DNA of 64,000 bases, from assembly GCA_029207755.1 (NCBI GenBank), contig JARCOQ010000005.1:59593414-59657413 (forward strand), written 5' to 3'. Numbering within the stretch: the stretch's first letter is position 1; each line of letters begins with the position of its first letter. Below are positions 40,701-48,852 of the stretch, piece by piece. This DNA comes from Chamaea fasciata. Taxonomy: Eukaryota; Chordata; Aves; Passeriformes; Sylviidae. Position numbers and translations under genes: made by a program. The notes beneath the pieces were generated by a model. That model made no database searches. It was not told the origin of the DNA and saw nothing but the letters and a program-made list of their open reading frames with translations.

Positions 40701-41525
40701 AACTACTTATGTAATGACTGCAATAAAATTGTAGCAATTTACGGCCACTAAGGATCTGATAAAATACAGCAAATTCTAAAAATTATAAATTTTTGTAAGA
40801 GCTTGTACCTGACGTTTTTTGGGTCACAATATGCTTCTTCTATTTCTTCAATATTTTTGAAGTCCTTCCAGGTATTACCCTCAGAGTACTGCCATCTATA
40901 TGGCAAGTGAAAATGGGTTCTGATACACTTTTCTGTAAAAGTTTTAAAATAAAGAAGTAGGAGATGCATTATTTTGACAGGCTATGAGAGAACTCCAACA
41001 TATCAGGACTGTATACCTAGCTGATGAAATCATCAAAAGGGTACCTAAGGAAAGTGTTCACCTATGGAACCATTACAAGCAGTAGTTTGGAATTTTTCAG
41101 CATAAGCAAGCAACACTTGAATTTTTGGGCTTAGGCAGAAGTTCAATTTCTGTACGTACTAGACTCTCTCTGCACATTAAAATTGCACAGATCATTCTCA
41201 GTTTCAGAGACAAAAAATGAATCAAGATCACAGGCTCATAGAAGGCTATTATTCCATAAACAGAAAAAAAAAAGTGTTTATGATCAACCACTAAATCACA
41301 AAGTGGTATTACTGAGGAAGAATCCAAAGCACAGCAGTGCTTAGTTTTAAAATAGGGGAAGGACTGTCACTGTTTAACCTCAGATGGTTACTAAGTACAA
41401 AACAGCCACTTTCAGTGGGATGGGAGAAAAGGAAAAAAAGCTAAATCTCTGGGTTGAAATCAGAAAAGTTTAGTAACTGAAATAAAATACAACAAAATAA
41501 GTGTGAGTGTATATATATATATGTA

Positions 41526-41583
<58 letters not shown>

Positions 41584-44500
41584 TATACATACATATCTTC
41601 ATATAAGGAAGCAAACAAAAATGTGAGAGAGGAATAAAGCCCAAGAAATACAAGCGATGCACACTACGATTGTTCACCACCCACTGACTGATGCCCAGCC
41701 CATTCCCAAGCAGCAATCAGCCCCTCCCAGCCAACTCCCACAGTTAATATGCTGAGCATGATGTTCTAATGGTATGGAACAGCCCTTTGACAAGCTCAGG
41801 TCAGCTGTCCTGGCCATGCTCCTTCCCAGCTTCTTTTGCCCCTCCTCATTTGCAAAACATGGGCAGCTGAAAAGTTCTGGACTTTGGGTAAGAACTACTT
41901 AGCAACAACTAAACAACACATCAGTGAGTTATCAGTGTTATTCTCGTACTAAATCCAAAACACAGCACTGCACTGGCTTCTAGAAAGAAAATCAACTCTG
42001 TCCCAGCTGAAAGCACGGGATATTTACACCATGTCTAGGTCCCACACCTTCCAATACAACCAGTTAACAACCATCACCTTCCCTCTCTTTTGATAAATAC
42101 ACAGATATCATTCCTTTAGTCTGAAAGTCCTTTGCCCTTCAGTAGACCAAAAGACGTTCAGGCCCCACCAAGAAGAGCAATGGCAGCAGTGAGCCAGGTA
42201 TCACAAGTTCAAAGAGTCAGTATGCAGTCATTCCTCAACGGGAGTGAAGGTGACATCACCAGTGCACATGTGCATAAGCCCGAGGCCAATTTCCACAGCA
42301 GAAGAAAAGGGAACTTAACTACAGGGAAAGTCAAGGAGAAACTGCACCACACAGTTCATATGAGGAGATGTTCAGTACACAGGTCAAGAACATCAAGAAG
42401 AAAAAGGATGACAAAAAAATCAACAAGAAAGCTGGCAGAGCAGCCTTTTTCCTGGACACTTTGGAACATTTTGAAAAGGAGACAGCTAAGACAGATGGAA
42501 CAGAAGACTACTAGAAGAAAAAGCAGAGAAAGTAGAATTCAGACTATCTTTTGTATCTTTCCTGTTCAGAAATGTGACTCCTATCATTCAGCAATCCCTT
42601 AGGTAAACAAAGGTGGAGTAGCCAATCTTCAGCACAGGCTGACTCCAAAGGAAAACAAAACACCTCCTGTTTGGTGTATCAGGTCAAACACTTTCCTATA
42701 GTACGCAAGACAGAAGTGAGATTTAACTGAACATAAGCAAAACTCTGCATTTTCCCCTTTCTGTGAAAGGTGTCTACCACTTCCTCTTTATGAGAACAGA
42801 AAAAAAGGCTGGACTTTTGGTAGCTTGGTTCAGCTACCAAGAGTAGCTGAACAAAAAACATGGAATTAGATCAAATGATATATTGGTGCTTGTAAGTTTT
42901 GCTTGCTTGCTTTTGCAATGCAGATATGCCTGTAGATCAACAAAAAACAAATGTTTGGGTTGCTTTAGCCAAGTCAGCAGGCTCAGACACCATATGTTTG
43001 ACTAATTTGAGCCCAGACAAACCCTTTGCAACCTGTTTAGTCGGTGTGCCAGCGCCAGCCAAAGAGTGGCCAATACCTAACCATGACAAGTATTGGCATG
43101 CAGTTGCCAACGAGATAAATCCCATAACCAACTGGTATCATTGGGCCCCTGATCTTCTTAAGGCACCCTTTGAACCTCAAGAATTGGAAATTCTTGGTTG
43201 ACAGTGGAATTTTGTGCTGAGTTTCAGTATCAGGGAGATGCAGAATTAAATGTTACTCCCCATCATCCTGTGCACAGAAACTCAAATTCTTGGTGCAATT
43301 GTGCCACCCCTGTGGCCCCCTAAGGGTAAGACTGTTGATGTTGACAAATTCCCACAGCAATTGCCAAAAGGATATTGGCTCATTTGTGGAGATAGGGCCT
43401 AGCAGGGCATTCCCTCAAAAATTAAAGGTGGCCCATGTAGCATTGGACAGGTCACTATGACAGCACCTAGTGTTAAAAAGACCATCAAGAAAAAACATAG
43501 AGGAAAAAGGTCTGCCCATCATTATGAAGAAAACTGTAATAGCAATTTTAAACCTTGGAGCCCTGCAAATCAAGTTACATCAGGTTTGTTTTTACCTCAA
43601 CTTGCCTCAGCTGTAGCATTGAAACAATGAGACCAGTTGGGGTGTTGGTTGAGCAAAGAAATCAATGCTACTTCCATTGTAATTAGTGAAATCATGACAG
43701 ATGTTAGTGCTGTTAGACATGCAACCTTACAGAACAGAGCCGCCATCGATTTTCTCTTACTGGCACACGGACAGGGTTGTGAAGAATTTGGAGGACTGTG
43801 TTGTATGAATTTGTCTGACCATTGAGAATCCATCCACAAATAGCTTCAAAAACTGAAAGATTTGGCAAATCAAATTACAACAGAATTGGTTAGAGGATTT
43901 GTTTGAAGGATGGAACTTTGCACCTTGGCCAAAGGAACTTTGCAAAATAGGTTTACATGCATTGATTGTTATAGTAGCAATATTACTGATAGTGCCTTGT
44001 GTGCTTCACTGTGTGCAGCAAATAAGGAATAAGACTATCAAATAAGTTTTTACAGTTCAAGAAAGAGGGGGAGATGTGAGAAATGGATTTGTAGAGGATT
44101 GCCAAAGCCTGACTGAAAGTTCACATGGTCTTTGTACATCTGTATGCAAACTCTGAGATAAGGGGCACTGACTTAGGCCATGGAATAGAGAAGACATTGT
44201 TGAAAGGGAAATTGAACTGGAAACAAGTTTCCAACTATGGCCTTGCAAACAGACCAGATATTTTGGAGAATTAGAACTGTGAAAGATGCATTGTAGCAAG
44301 ACCATGTGGGTTAAAATAATAGATGATAAGTGTTAGAAGTATCAGCAGCATTGTGTGGCAAAAGCTAATAGGCTGAAAAACATTTATAAGGTATTGTAAC
44401 AAAGAAATAATTTGGCTTCTGATATAATGGCATTGAGTTTTACATCTCTTGTATCTCACCTTTCTACAAGATTGATAATGGAATGAAATCTTTAAAAATG

Positions 44501-47500
44501 CCTCTCAGCTGCCCCGTCTCTGTAGAGCTGGGTTTTTCCAACATGAACTGATACTTGAGACAACCTACCTTTAAAGCCACAACTTCTGTACAGATGATGT
44601 AAACATATCTGTTCTGATTCATCATCCTTTGTAGCTGAGGAATCCCGTCCAGTGCTCGATTTTCTGTCTAGAGGGGGGAATTGTAACTATTAATACACTT
44701 TGTATCAATAACGCCTCTTAAAAGTGCTCCTATCCCTAGGGAAGACACCTAAAGGCAATGTTTGTAACTACCGAACTGCACTCAGCTCCAGAAAGACACT
44801 GAAGCCTTTGATAAACTTGTATACTCAAAGTCCCCTTCCTGTATCCATCCTTTCTGAACTTAATTTCCCTGTAAATGCTGAGTTCCTCAGATACAGTTTT
44901 TAGCTATCACCACAAAACGAGAATAGAATTCAATGCCTTTATACTTCCAGATGGACTTGAGTTAACTGCACATTCCACACAGCTGATCACACTGGCAGCT
45001 ATAAAATACAGTTTCAAAATCTGATACTTCTGTAAATTGAAGCACTTTAAGGAAAGGAAGAAGGAACTGCAGGCATAATAGTGGAGATGAGCATACACAC
45101 ATGAATTCTCCATTCTGTTATCCCTTTTTTTCCCTGCTAAACTATATTTAACTTAAAATCCTAAAGAACTTCTAAAGAAAAGTGCAAACAAAATATTACA
45201 CTTCTAAGAAGTAAGTAGGATAGTGCTATTTGTGAATTCTTGTGCTAGACAATTAAAGAAAAACAATTAGTTTATAATCAGACAATTAAACAGTTTATAA
45301 TCGGACAACCACCACTCCTATTCTTAACAGGTCTCTACCTTTACATATTTTACCTAAAAAACTCCAAAATTATAGAGCTCCCTAATTCCAGTTCCTGTTA
45401 TGCTTTTTTAATCCCAAGTTTAAGAATTTCATAAACACCAGCTCTTTATTTCTCAGGAACCTCTCCTGAATTCACTTGTCAAGACAAAGATTTCTGTCAA
45501 TGGGACAGGTACAAGGTCCCTCCTAAAAGACAAATCAAGATGTGAATCCAGTTTTCTTAATGATACCAGTGAAAATTTTAAATTCACTACCATGACTCTT
45601 CTGATGTTTTCACAAGATGGTATTATTTACCTTTGCATGGTGAAGACTTGGCATCTTCTATGTCATACATGCTTCTGTTGCCATTTTGTATGTCATACAT
45701 GTTTCTATAAGTGGAAGGTAGTTTCTCAATAATGTTTGAGCTCATTCCCTGTCTCTCCAGTTTCTCAAAACATTCTGCATTTAATAAGTCATGGGACCGT
45801 TTGCAGCTGCTGCCAAATCTGCACTGACCCCTCAAAAAGTACTGGCAAACATGAAGTTTGCTGCAGGATGTTTTAAAGGAACAAGATCCATGAAGTCCAT
45901 CACCTTTGTTATAATGCAAGCAGACCTTGGGAAGGAGAAGAAAAAAAGAATTTAAAGATCAAACTACATTGTGCTCATTTAGACTGTTTGAATCCATGAT
46001 TTTTAGGTTTTTTAGGGCAATGTGGATACATTTGCTTTTGAAAGAAATGTTTCTTCTTTCGTCTTGTTTTCCAAATGATTACTTGACAGCTTTTCCTTTG
46101 CCCTGCTAATGTTTAAAACTATCTTTCAACATTCCTACAGACATTCTCAAGATGGGATTTAGTGCTAAGTCACACCTCTTTGATTTTTTAGTTTTGGAAT
46201 AGTTTTGGAATTTTTTTGACCCCAATTTCATGGTAAGAGGTACTGGATCTGGTTGGGATGAGGTTAACTTTCTTCATGGCAGATGTTGTGTTTTGGGTTT
46301 GTGACAAAAGCAGTGTTGCTAACACATTCCTTTGGTCTGTCCTGGCCAAACTCCCCCCCAGCTCCTTGTGCACCTCCCCACTGGCAGAGCAGGGGAAGCT
46401 GAAAAGTCCTTGACTGAAGGTAAGCACTACTTGGCAACAGCTAAAACATCAGTGGGTTGCCTATGTTATTTTCATATTAAATCCAAAACACAGCCCTGCT
46501 CATGATACTAGTAAGGAAATTAACTCTATTTCAGCTGAAACCAGAAGAGATAAATACCCCACAGCCCTCCAGGGAATGAGGAAGAGAACCAGAAAAAAAA
46601 AAGTGAAACTCATAGGGTTGAGATAAACACAGTTTAATACAGCATAAAAGGAAGGAGAAATAATAATTATTATAAAAGAACAGACAAAACAAGTGATGCA
46701 CAATGCAATTGCTCACCACTCACTGACCAAAGCCCAGCCAGTCCCCATCAGTGTGTCCCCACTCCTGGGCCACCTCCCCTCAGTTTTACAGTTCAGAATG
46801 ATGTCATATGGAATGAAATATCCTTCTGTCAGTTTGGGTCAGTTGCCCATTGGCTGCATTCCCTCCCAGCTTCTTGTGCACTCCCAGTCTACAGACCAGC
46901 AGAGCAGTAGGAAAAGCTGAAAAGTCCTTGACTTAGAGCAAGCACTGTCCAGTAAAAACTAAAACATGAGTGTGTTATCAGCATGTTCTCATCCTGAATG
47001 CAAAACACAGCTTTGTACCAGCTATTAGAAAGAAAATTCATTCTACTCCAGCCAAAACTAGGAAATAATTCAAACTGGCCAAAGGGATATTCCAAGCCAC
47101 ACAACGTCATTTTCCAAAAAAAAAAAAAAAAAAAAAAAGTGGGGAAGGGGACAGGGGACAGAGGGAAAGTGAAGGAAGAGGGAGATGGGTACTTCTTTCA
47201 AGGTAGCACTTGCTCAGTGACCTGTTGGGGATCAGTCTGCTTCAAGGTAGTGAAGCAGAAGTGTTCCTTGGCAACAACTTTCTCCCTGCTTTTTGTCCAC
47301 TTGCTACACTGTCTTTATCCCCACTCACAGGTTTTGCCATTTTTTTTCTTCTTGTTAAGGCTCACCTCTTCTGCTTGTGACAGGGGAGTGAGGAGTGGGT
47401 GACTGGACTGTTCAAGAGTTTAGCTGCCAGCTAGGCTCCACCCACCACAGGTGAGAACAGAGGAAGCAGATTTATTTTTAGATTTGCATTAAGCTAACTA

Positions 47501-48832
47501 AATTGAGCCCCAATGTCTCCATCTCTGTCAAGCCTCTTGCACTTTGTGATGCTCACTGAAACACAAAGCTAAGAATCTGTCAGAGTAATACTCACCTCTG
47601 GTAAGAGGGTAGGGTCATTTTGAAGGAGAAGCTGGCAAAGTTCGTCATGGTTTAAATTCTCAAGTCCGTACTGCTTTAGAACACGGAGATTGTGGTCAGA
47701 GTGGAAGTTGTGAACAAACTTGCATCCCTTCCTAGAACTCAAGAAACCCAACATCAAAATGACTGGCATTATTTTGCTACCCTGTGCGCATTACCCTGAA
47801 CAGTTGAAAAAGAACACCAAATTAGCTGAAATTTCAGAAAAATCCACATTGCTGCTCTGTAAAGCCATTATATGATTTTCAAAGCAGATTACATAATTAC
47901 TCTGATGATAGTTGCCACGCTACTTCTGATTCACAATCATTCTAGCCTTAGTGTACTTTGACAATATTGGCATTTTTGACCCGCAGCTCACAACCATGAA
48001 ACCACCGAAGTTCCAGAGCATCGCTCCCTCCCAGCCGGAGTACATCCCCCAGCACAGGGACCTGCGGGGACACTCAGCTTTGGCACATTGCCCAGTGTCC
48101 CGCAGCACAGGGACCTGCGGGGACACTCAGCTTTAGCACATTGCCCAGGGTCCCGCAGCACAGGGACCTGCGGGGACACTCAGCTTTGGCACATTGCCCA
48201 GCGTCCCGCAGCACAGGGACCTGCGGGGACACTCAGCTTTCCCCTGGCACGGCCCTGCCCACGGGAAGGGAAGCGCCACAGTGATGAGCCGGGGAGGGAG
48301 TGCTGCGACCCAAAGCTGTGAAACCACCACTGCCTGTGTGTGCCTCTTCTGCAGCAACACATACACAAATAAAATAAAATAAAAGGAGACGGGCAATGAG
48401 CATTTCCGACGCGGAAGGGGCTGCAAGGCCTTTACTGAGAGCTCCTTCCCCTGAAGGGGCACTCCGTGCCCAAGGCCGAGCCCCCCGCCATGGCGGCCGG
48501 CCCCCCGTCCCTCACCTGGCCAGCTGGTTGCGGCAGAAGCCCTTCAGGTGGTACTTGCAGAGGTGCAGCCGCCCGCACTGCCCCGGGCAGCCCGCGCCGT
48601 GCTCCGAGCACAGCCGCACGGGGCTGGTGGCCACCACCACGGCCACCGCCGCCTCCGCCGCCGCCGCCGCCTGGCCGGGCCGCCGCACCAGCGTGAAGCG
48701 CCGCGAGTCCCGCAGCACGGCCGCCAGCTGCTCGGCCGAGGGCCGGCCCGGCAGCCGCCGCCGCAGCTCGCCCTGCTCCAGGCAGCCGCCGCTGGCGCAC
48801 AACACCCGCAGAGCCTGGATCGCCAGCGCCAT
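34469..48832 (-). CDS. PARP12: PARP12, mono-ADP-ribosyltransferase (whole coding region, 12 exons)
   Basis: Twelve exons join in phase to 2,016 bp, giving 671 residues against about 701 in human. PARP12 attaches single ADP-ribose units to proteins. It is an interferon-stimulated antiviral and stress-granule/Golgi-associated protein. Visible order: amino-terminal helical region (1-80), five CCCH zinc fingers (about 75-295), two WWE-type segments (about 290-440) and a PARP catalytic domain (about 465-671). Catalytic residues fit the H-Y-I pattern of mono-ARTs: His in LFHGTS, Tyr in GSYFARDA, Ile in the YLIEY segment. The intact His and the position next to TBXAS1 favour PARP12 over its paralogue ZC3HAV1, whose PARP domain is inactive. 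Introns 2, 4, 5 and 6 hold retroviral LTRs. The gene converges on TBXAS1. Confidence 0.95.
35056..35112 (+). mobile_element. CR1 LINE 3'-end fragment
   Basis: GTTGGACTTGATGATCCTTGCAGGCCCCTTCCA followed by a diverged end resembles the terminal segment of avian CR1 elements (TTGGACTAGATGATC...GGTCCCTTCCAAC). It lies in PARP12 intron 11, antisense to the gene. Confidence 0.7.
35272..35344. repeat. A-rich (CAAA)n simple repeat
   Basis: A run of A, then CAAAA and at least six CAAA/CAAAC units, ending at AAAAAGCC. In PARP12 intron 11, close to the CR1 fragment. Confidence 0.9.
35652..35803 (-). CDS. PARP12: PARP12 exon 11, NAD-binding His exon
   Basis: The translation is QKDLMQKSNGGKAADER then FLFHGTSKKDIDAICQQNFD and WRICGLHGTVYGKG. 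The His in FHGTS is the NAD-contacting His of active PARPs. The acceptor is CTCTTTGCAG and the donor AAAG/GTTGTT, a weaker GT context than its neighbours. Phase is 2 in and 1 out, joining cleanly to exon 12. Residues 532-582. Confidence 0.96.
36436..36566 (-). CDS. PARP12: PARP12 exon 10, start of PARP domain
   Basis: It encodes LIELDCSSEEYKKVKVDF, a central basic stretch and ICRVQNPSLWELYQW, matching the amino-terminal helices of the PARP12/ZC3HAV1 catalytic domain (RVQN, LWEVYQW). Acceptor TGCTTGCAG; donor CAATG/GTATGT. 131 bp, phase 0 in and 2 out; residues 489-531. Confidence 0.95.
36818..36896 (-). CDS. PARP12: PARP12 exon 9, linker before PARP domain
   Basis: This 79-bp exon encodes GVKHTEGFKGIPAHWD and KSALPELGFK. 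It corresponds to the human segment with IPDYWDSSALPDPGF. Acceptor AATCTACAG; donor TTCAAG/GTTTGG. Phases close on both sides. It was found by matching phase and family pattern. Confidence 0.9.
37778..37874 (-). CDS. PARP12: PARP12 exon 8, end of WWE region
   Basis: The exon encodes MKQKNLCYRTERRICRRPKF and VSQSEVEKTRAR, matching the conserved KNL...CRRPKYVS segment that follows the second WWE domain. The acceptor has an unusually long pyrimidine tract (T13 then C7, AG), and the donor is GCCAG/GTAAAC. It is 97 bp, phase 1 in and 2 out. Residues 430-461. Confidence 0.93.
39131..39251 (-). CDS. PARP12: PARP12 exon 7, second WWE domain
   Basis: The translation DDLHAAATVSSDDVEKAYLA then KLTFKAGRHEYEINFV matches the WWE segment with VSSSDVEKAYLA in human. 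The donor choice matters: the 3' end reads GTGTGTAGGT, and only cutting after GTGT (before GTAGGT) leaves the one-base overhang needed to join exon 8 in frame. Residues 390-429. Competing GT sites two and four bases away would break the frame. Confidence 0.88.
39400..39509 (-). mobile_element. ERVL-like LTR fragment (5' end), - orientation
   Basis: This stretch in intron 6 matches by eye the ends of the copies at 41.4-42.0 kb and 46.6-47.07 kb: a block resembling 'ttattctcatcctaaat', an 'acatagcactgtgccagcta' type segment, and CAGCTGAAACCAGGACA at the edge. On the - strand it begins TGTCCTGG, as an LTR should. Only the first 110 bp of the LTR remain. Confidence 0.65.
39867..40062 (-). CDS. 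PARP12: PARP12 exon 6, WWE linker
   Basis: It carries RRLSTASSVTKPPHFILTT followed by EWIWYWKDENDTWQEYGKQ. The first block is nearly identical to the human PARP12 stretch between the WWE domains, and WIWYW starts the second WWE. The 5' part is more diverged (FGYAFTEGVFF). Acceptor TTTTTTTTTGTAG; donor AAGCAA/GTAAGT. 196 bp; residues 324-389. Confidence 0.94.
40809..40932 (-). CDS. PARP12: PARP12 exon 5, fifth CCCH finger end and first WWE
   Basis: The translation KCIRTHFHLPYRWQYSEGNT then WKDFKNIEEIEEAYCDPKNV completes the last CCCH finger (final Cys and His) and opens the first WWE domain. The HFHLPYRWQ block is a hallmark of PARP12 and ZC3HAV1. Acceptor AACTTTTACAG; donor CGTCAG/GTACAA. 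The first two bases complete a Glu codon begun in exon 4. Residues 283-323. Confidence 0.95.
41435..42020 (-). mobile_element. ERVL-like LTR, - orientation, with internal microsatellite
   Basis: Located in intron 4. It can be lined up by eye with the copy at 46.6-47.07 kb over most of its length: shared blocks include a GGGTTGAGATAA-like part near the low end, 'gatgcacactacgattgttcaccac', a CCTCCCAGC...TCTTTTGCCCCTCC region, 'agctgaaaagt', and 'cagctgaaa' at the high end. A long TA/CA repeat sits inside where the related copy has AAT-type repeats. Its sense is the same as PARP12 transcription. Confidence 0.7.
41505..41593. repeat. Compound TA/CA microsatellite
   Basis: Alternating TATATA, GTATATATGTG, long TA and CA blocks across about 90 bp within the LTR at 41.4-42.0 kb. 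It is likely length-polymorphic. Confidence 0.9.
42132..42602 (+). other. Lysine-rich open frame, unrecognised, possibly an old pseudogene
   Basis: A 156-codon frame lies in an A-rich block between an LTR and the ERV env. A second frame, two bases offset, reads more naturally over 42,330-42,512 (Lys-rich, then RAAFFLDTLEHFEKETAKTD) before a stop, with three stops upstream. Alternating protein-like stretches in different frames suggest a decayed coding copy, but I recognise no parent gene. It could also be unrelated intronic sequence or a degraded gag-like part of the adjacent ERV. No function is claimed. Confidence 0.25.
42860..44045 (+). pseudogene. Degenerate avian class I ERV env
   Basis: A broken retroviral envelope gene lies antisense in PARP12 intron 4. 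The frame starts with ATG at 42,860 in a leader-like segment. It has a TAA at 42,893-42,895, runs open as a surface-subunit fragment to a stop at 43,199-43,201, then continues with frameshifts. The transmembrane subunit is recognised from a heptad-like region at about 43,670-43,770, a CX6CC motif at 43,778-43,804 and a stop at 43,823-43,825. A hydrophobic membrane span at 43,952-44,000 and a short cytoplasmic tail end at TAA 44,043-44,045. CX6CC is typical of gamma-like and alpha-like Env. With several stops and frame changes it cannot encode a full Env. Gag and pol were not recognised, nor was a 5' LTR. Confidence 0.8.
44057..44074 (+). other. Polypurine tract of the ERV
   Basis: CAAGAAAGAGGGGGAGA lies directly before the TGTGAG start of the LTR, 12 bp after the env stop. 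This is the expected position and composition for the plus-strand primer of retroviral reverse transcription. Confidence 0.75.
44075..44543 (+). mobile_element. 3' LTR of class I ERV, + orientation
   Basis: It begins TGTGAGAAATGG straight after the polypurine tract and ends near TTTTTCCAACA, giving TGT...ACA ends over about 469 bp. Inside are a TTATAAGG TATA-like box near 44,386, a degenerate polyadenylation region (GAATGAAATC) near 44,480 and a CTCTGTAGAG stretch in the U5-like part. The 3' boundary is inferred from the terminal pattern. It lies antisense to PARP12, and its right edge is only 25 bp from the last base of exon 4. Confidence 0.7.
44569..44667 (-). CDS. PARP12: PARP12 exon 4, start of fifth CCCH finger
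   Basis: This 99-bp exon is too short for a simple ORF scan. On the - strand a CCCCCCTCTAG acceptor precedes codons for RKSSTGRDSSATKDDESEQ then ICLHHLYRSCGFK, and the donor is AAAG/GTAGGT. The ICLHHLYRSCGFK block with EKC from exon 5 rebuilds the conserved last CCCH finger. Its first two bases complete an Asp codon from exon 3 and its last base starts a Glu codon of exon 5, so phases close exactly. The serine/acid-rich part is the variable linker. Confidence 0.93.
45631..45925 (-). CDS. PARP12: PARP12 exon 3, CCCH fingers three and four
   Basis: The translation begins VCLHYNKGDGLHGSCSFK, with finger C-x13-C-x5-C-x3-H, then CQYFLRGQCRFGSSCKRSH, a second finger C-x7-C-x5-C-x3-H. A linker follows with a short internal repetition (MYDIQNGNRSMYDIEDA). 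Acceptor CCTTCCCAAG; donor GCAAAG/GTAAAT. It is 295 bp, phase 0 in and 1 out; residues 152-249. In ZC3HAV1 and PARP12 the four amino-terminal fingers form the RNA-binding unit. Confidence 0.95.
46225..46332 (+). mobile_element. LTR 5'-end fragment, + orientation
   Basis: A stretch resembling the start of a songbird ERVL-type LTR (TCTGGTTGGGATGAGGTTAACTTTCTTC region, then a TTGTGTTTTGGGTTTGTGACAAA block). Read on the + strand it is the reverse complement of the type of sequence in the adjacent - strand pieces. It lies in PARP12 intron 2. Confidence 0.55.
46336..46560 (-). mobile_element. LTR 5' fragment, - orientation
   Basis: Shared blocks with the 46.6-47.07 kb copy can be seen: CCAGCTCCTTGTGCAC, AGCTGAAAAGTCCTTGACT, AAAACATCAGTG, ATTAAATCCAAAACACAGC and TTCAGCTGAAACCAG at the high edge. 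This is the 5' half of the LTR in the PARP12 sense direction. Confidence 0.65.
46585..47068 (-). mobile_element. Nearly complete ERVL-like LTR, - orientation
   Basis: It runs from AGAACCAGAAAA-like sequence (3' end of the LTR on the - strand) through GGGTTGAGATAAACACAGTTTAATA, an A/T-rich AAT segment, GATGCACAATGCAATTGCTC, CAGTTTTACAG, TTTGGGTCAG, AGCTGAAAAGTCCTTGACTT and TCCAGCCAAAACTAGG at its 5' edge. It aligns by eye with the copy at 41.4-42.0 kb. Located in intron 2. Confidence 0.7.
47069..47465 (+). mobile_element. LTR 3' portion, + orientation, interrupted by poly-A
   Basis: It starts with CAAACTGGCCAAAGGGATATTCC, a motif typical of the middle of this LTR family, carries a run of 23 A at 47,116-47,138, then a U5-like end (TTTGTCCACTTGCTACACTGTCTTTATCCC, GAGTGAGGAGTGGGTGACTG, CTAGGCTCCACCCACCACA). 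It faces the preceding - strand copy. Family assignment is from memory and boundaries are approximate. Confidence 0.55.
47596..47731 (-). CDS. PARP12: PARP12 exon 2, second CCCH finger
   Basis: The translation RKGCKFVHNFHSDHNLRVLK then QYGLENLNHDELCQLLLQND and PTLLPE supplies the last Cys and His (GCKFVH) of the finger started in exon 1, and a helical linker. Acceptor GAGTTCTAG; donor CCAGAG/GTGAGT. 136 bp, phase 2 in and 0 out; residues 106-151. Confidence 0.95.
48050..48245. repeat. 53-bp minisatellite, about 3.7 copies
   Basis: The motif beginning CAGCACAGGGACCTGCGG recurs at 48,050, 48,103, 48,156 and 48,209, exactly 53 bp apart, with only single-base changes between units. The last copy is truncated. 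It sits in PARP12 intron 1. Because 53 is not a multiple of three, all frames are sampled and long spurious ORFs appear on both strands. Confidence 0.92.
48516..48832 (-). CDS. PARP12: PARP12 exon 1 with start codon
   Basis: It starts MALAIQALRVLCASGGCLEQ, matching the family's opening helical segment. A helix-rich domain, an Ala-rich loop (QAAAAAEAAVAVVV) and LCSEHGAGCPGQCGRLHLCK follow, giving the first CCCH finger and the start of the second. Donor GGCCAG/GTGAGG. The frame stays open for 89 codons upstream, but I chose the ATG at 48,832 because the family starts here and an interferon element lies immediately before it. Alanine-rich, GC-rich sequence produces long shadow frames on both strands. 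Confidence 0.92.
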
Positions 48833-48852
48833 GGCCGGAAAACCCCGCCCGG

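Noticed and set aside
34469..48832. Calling the - strand gene ZC3HAV1 instead of PARP12
   Set aside because: The catalytic His is retained (FHGTS), which ZC3HAV1 lacks, and the neighbour is TBXAS1 as for PARP12 in human.
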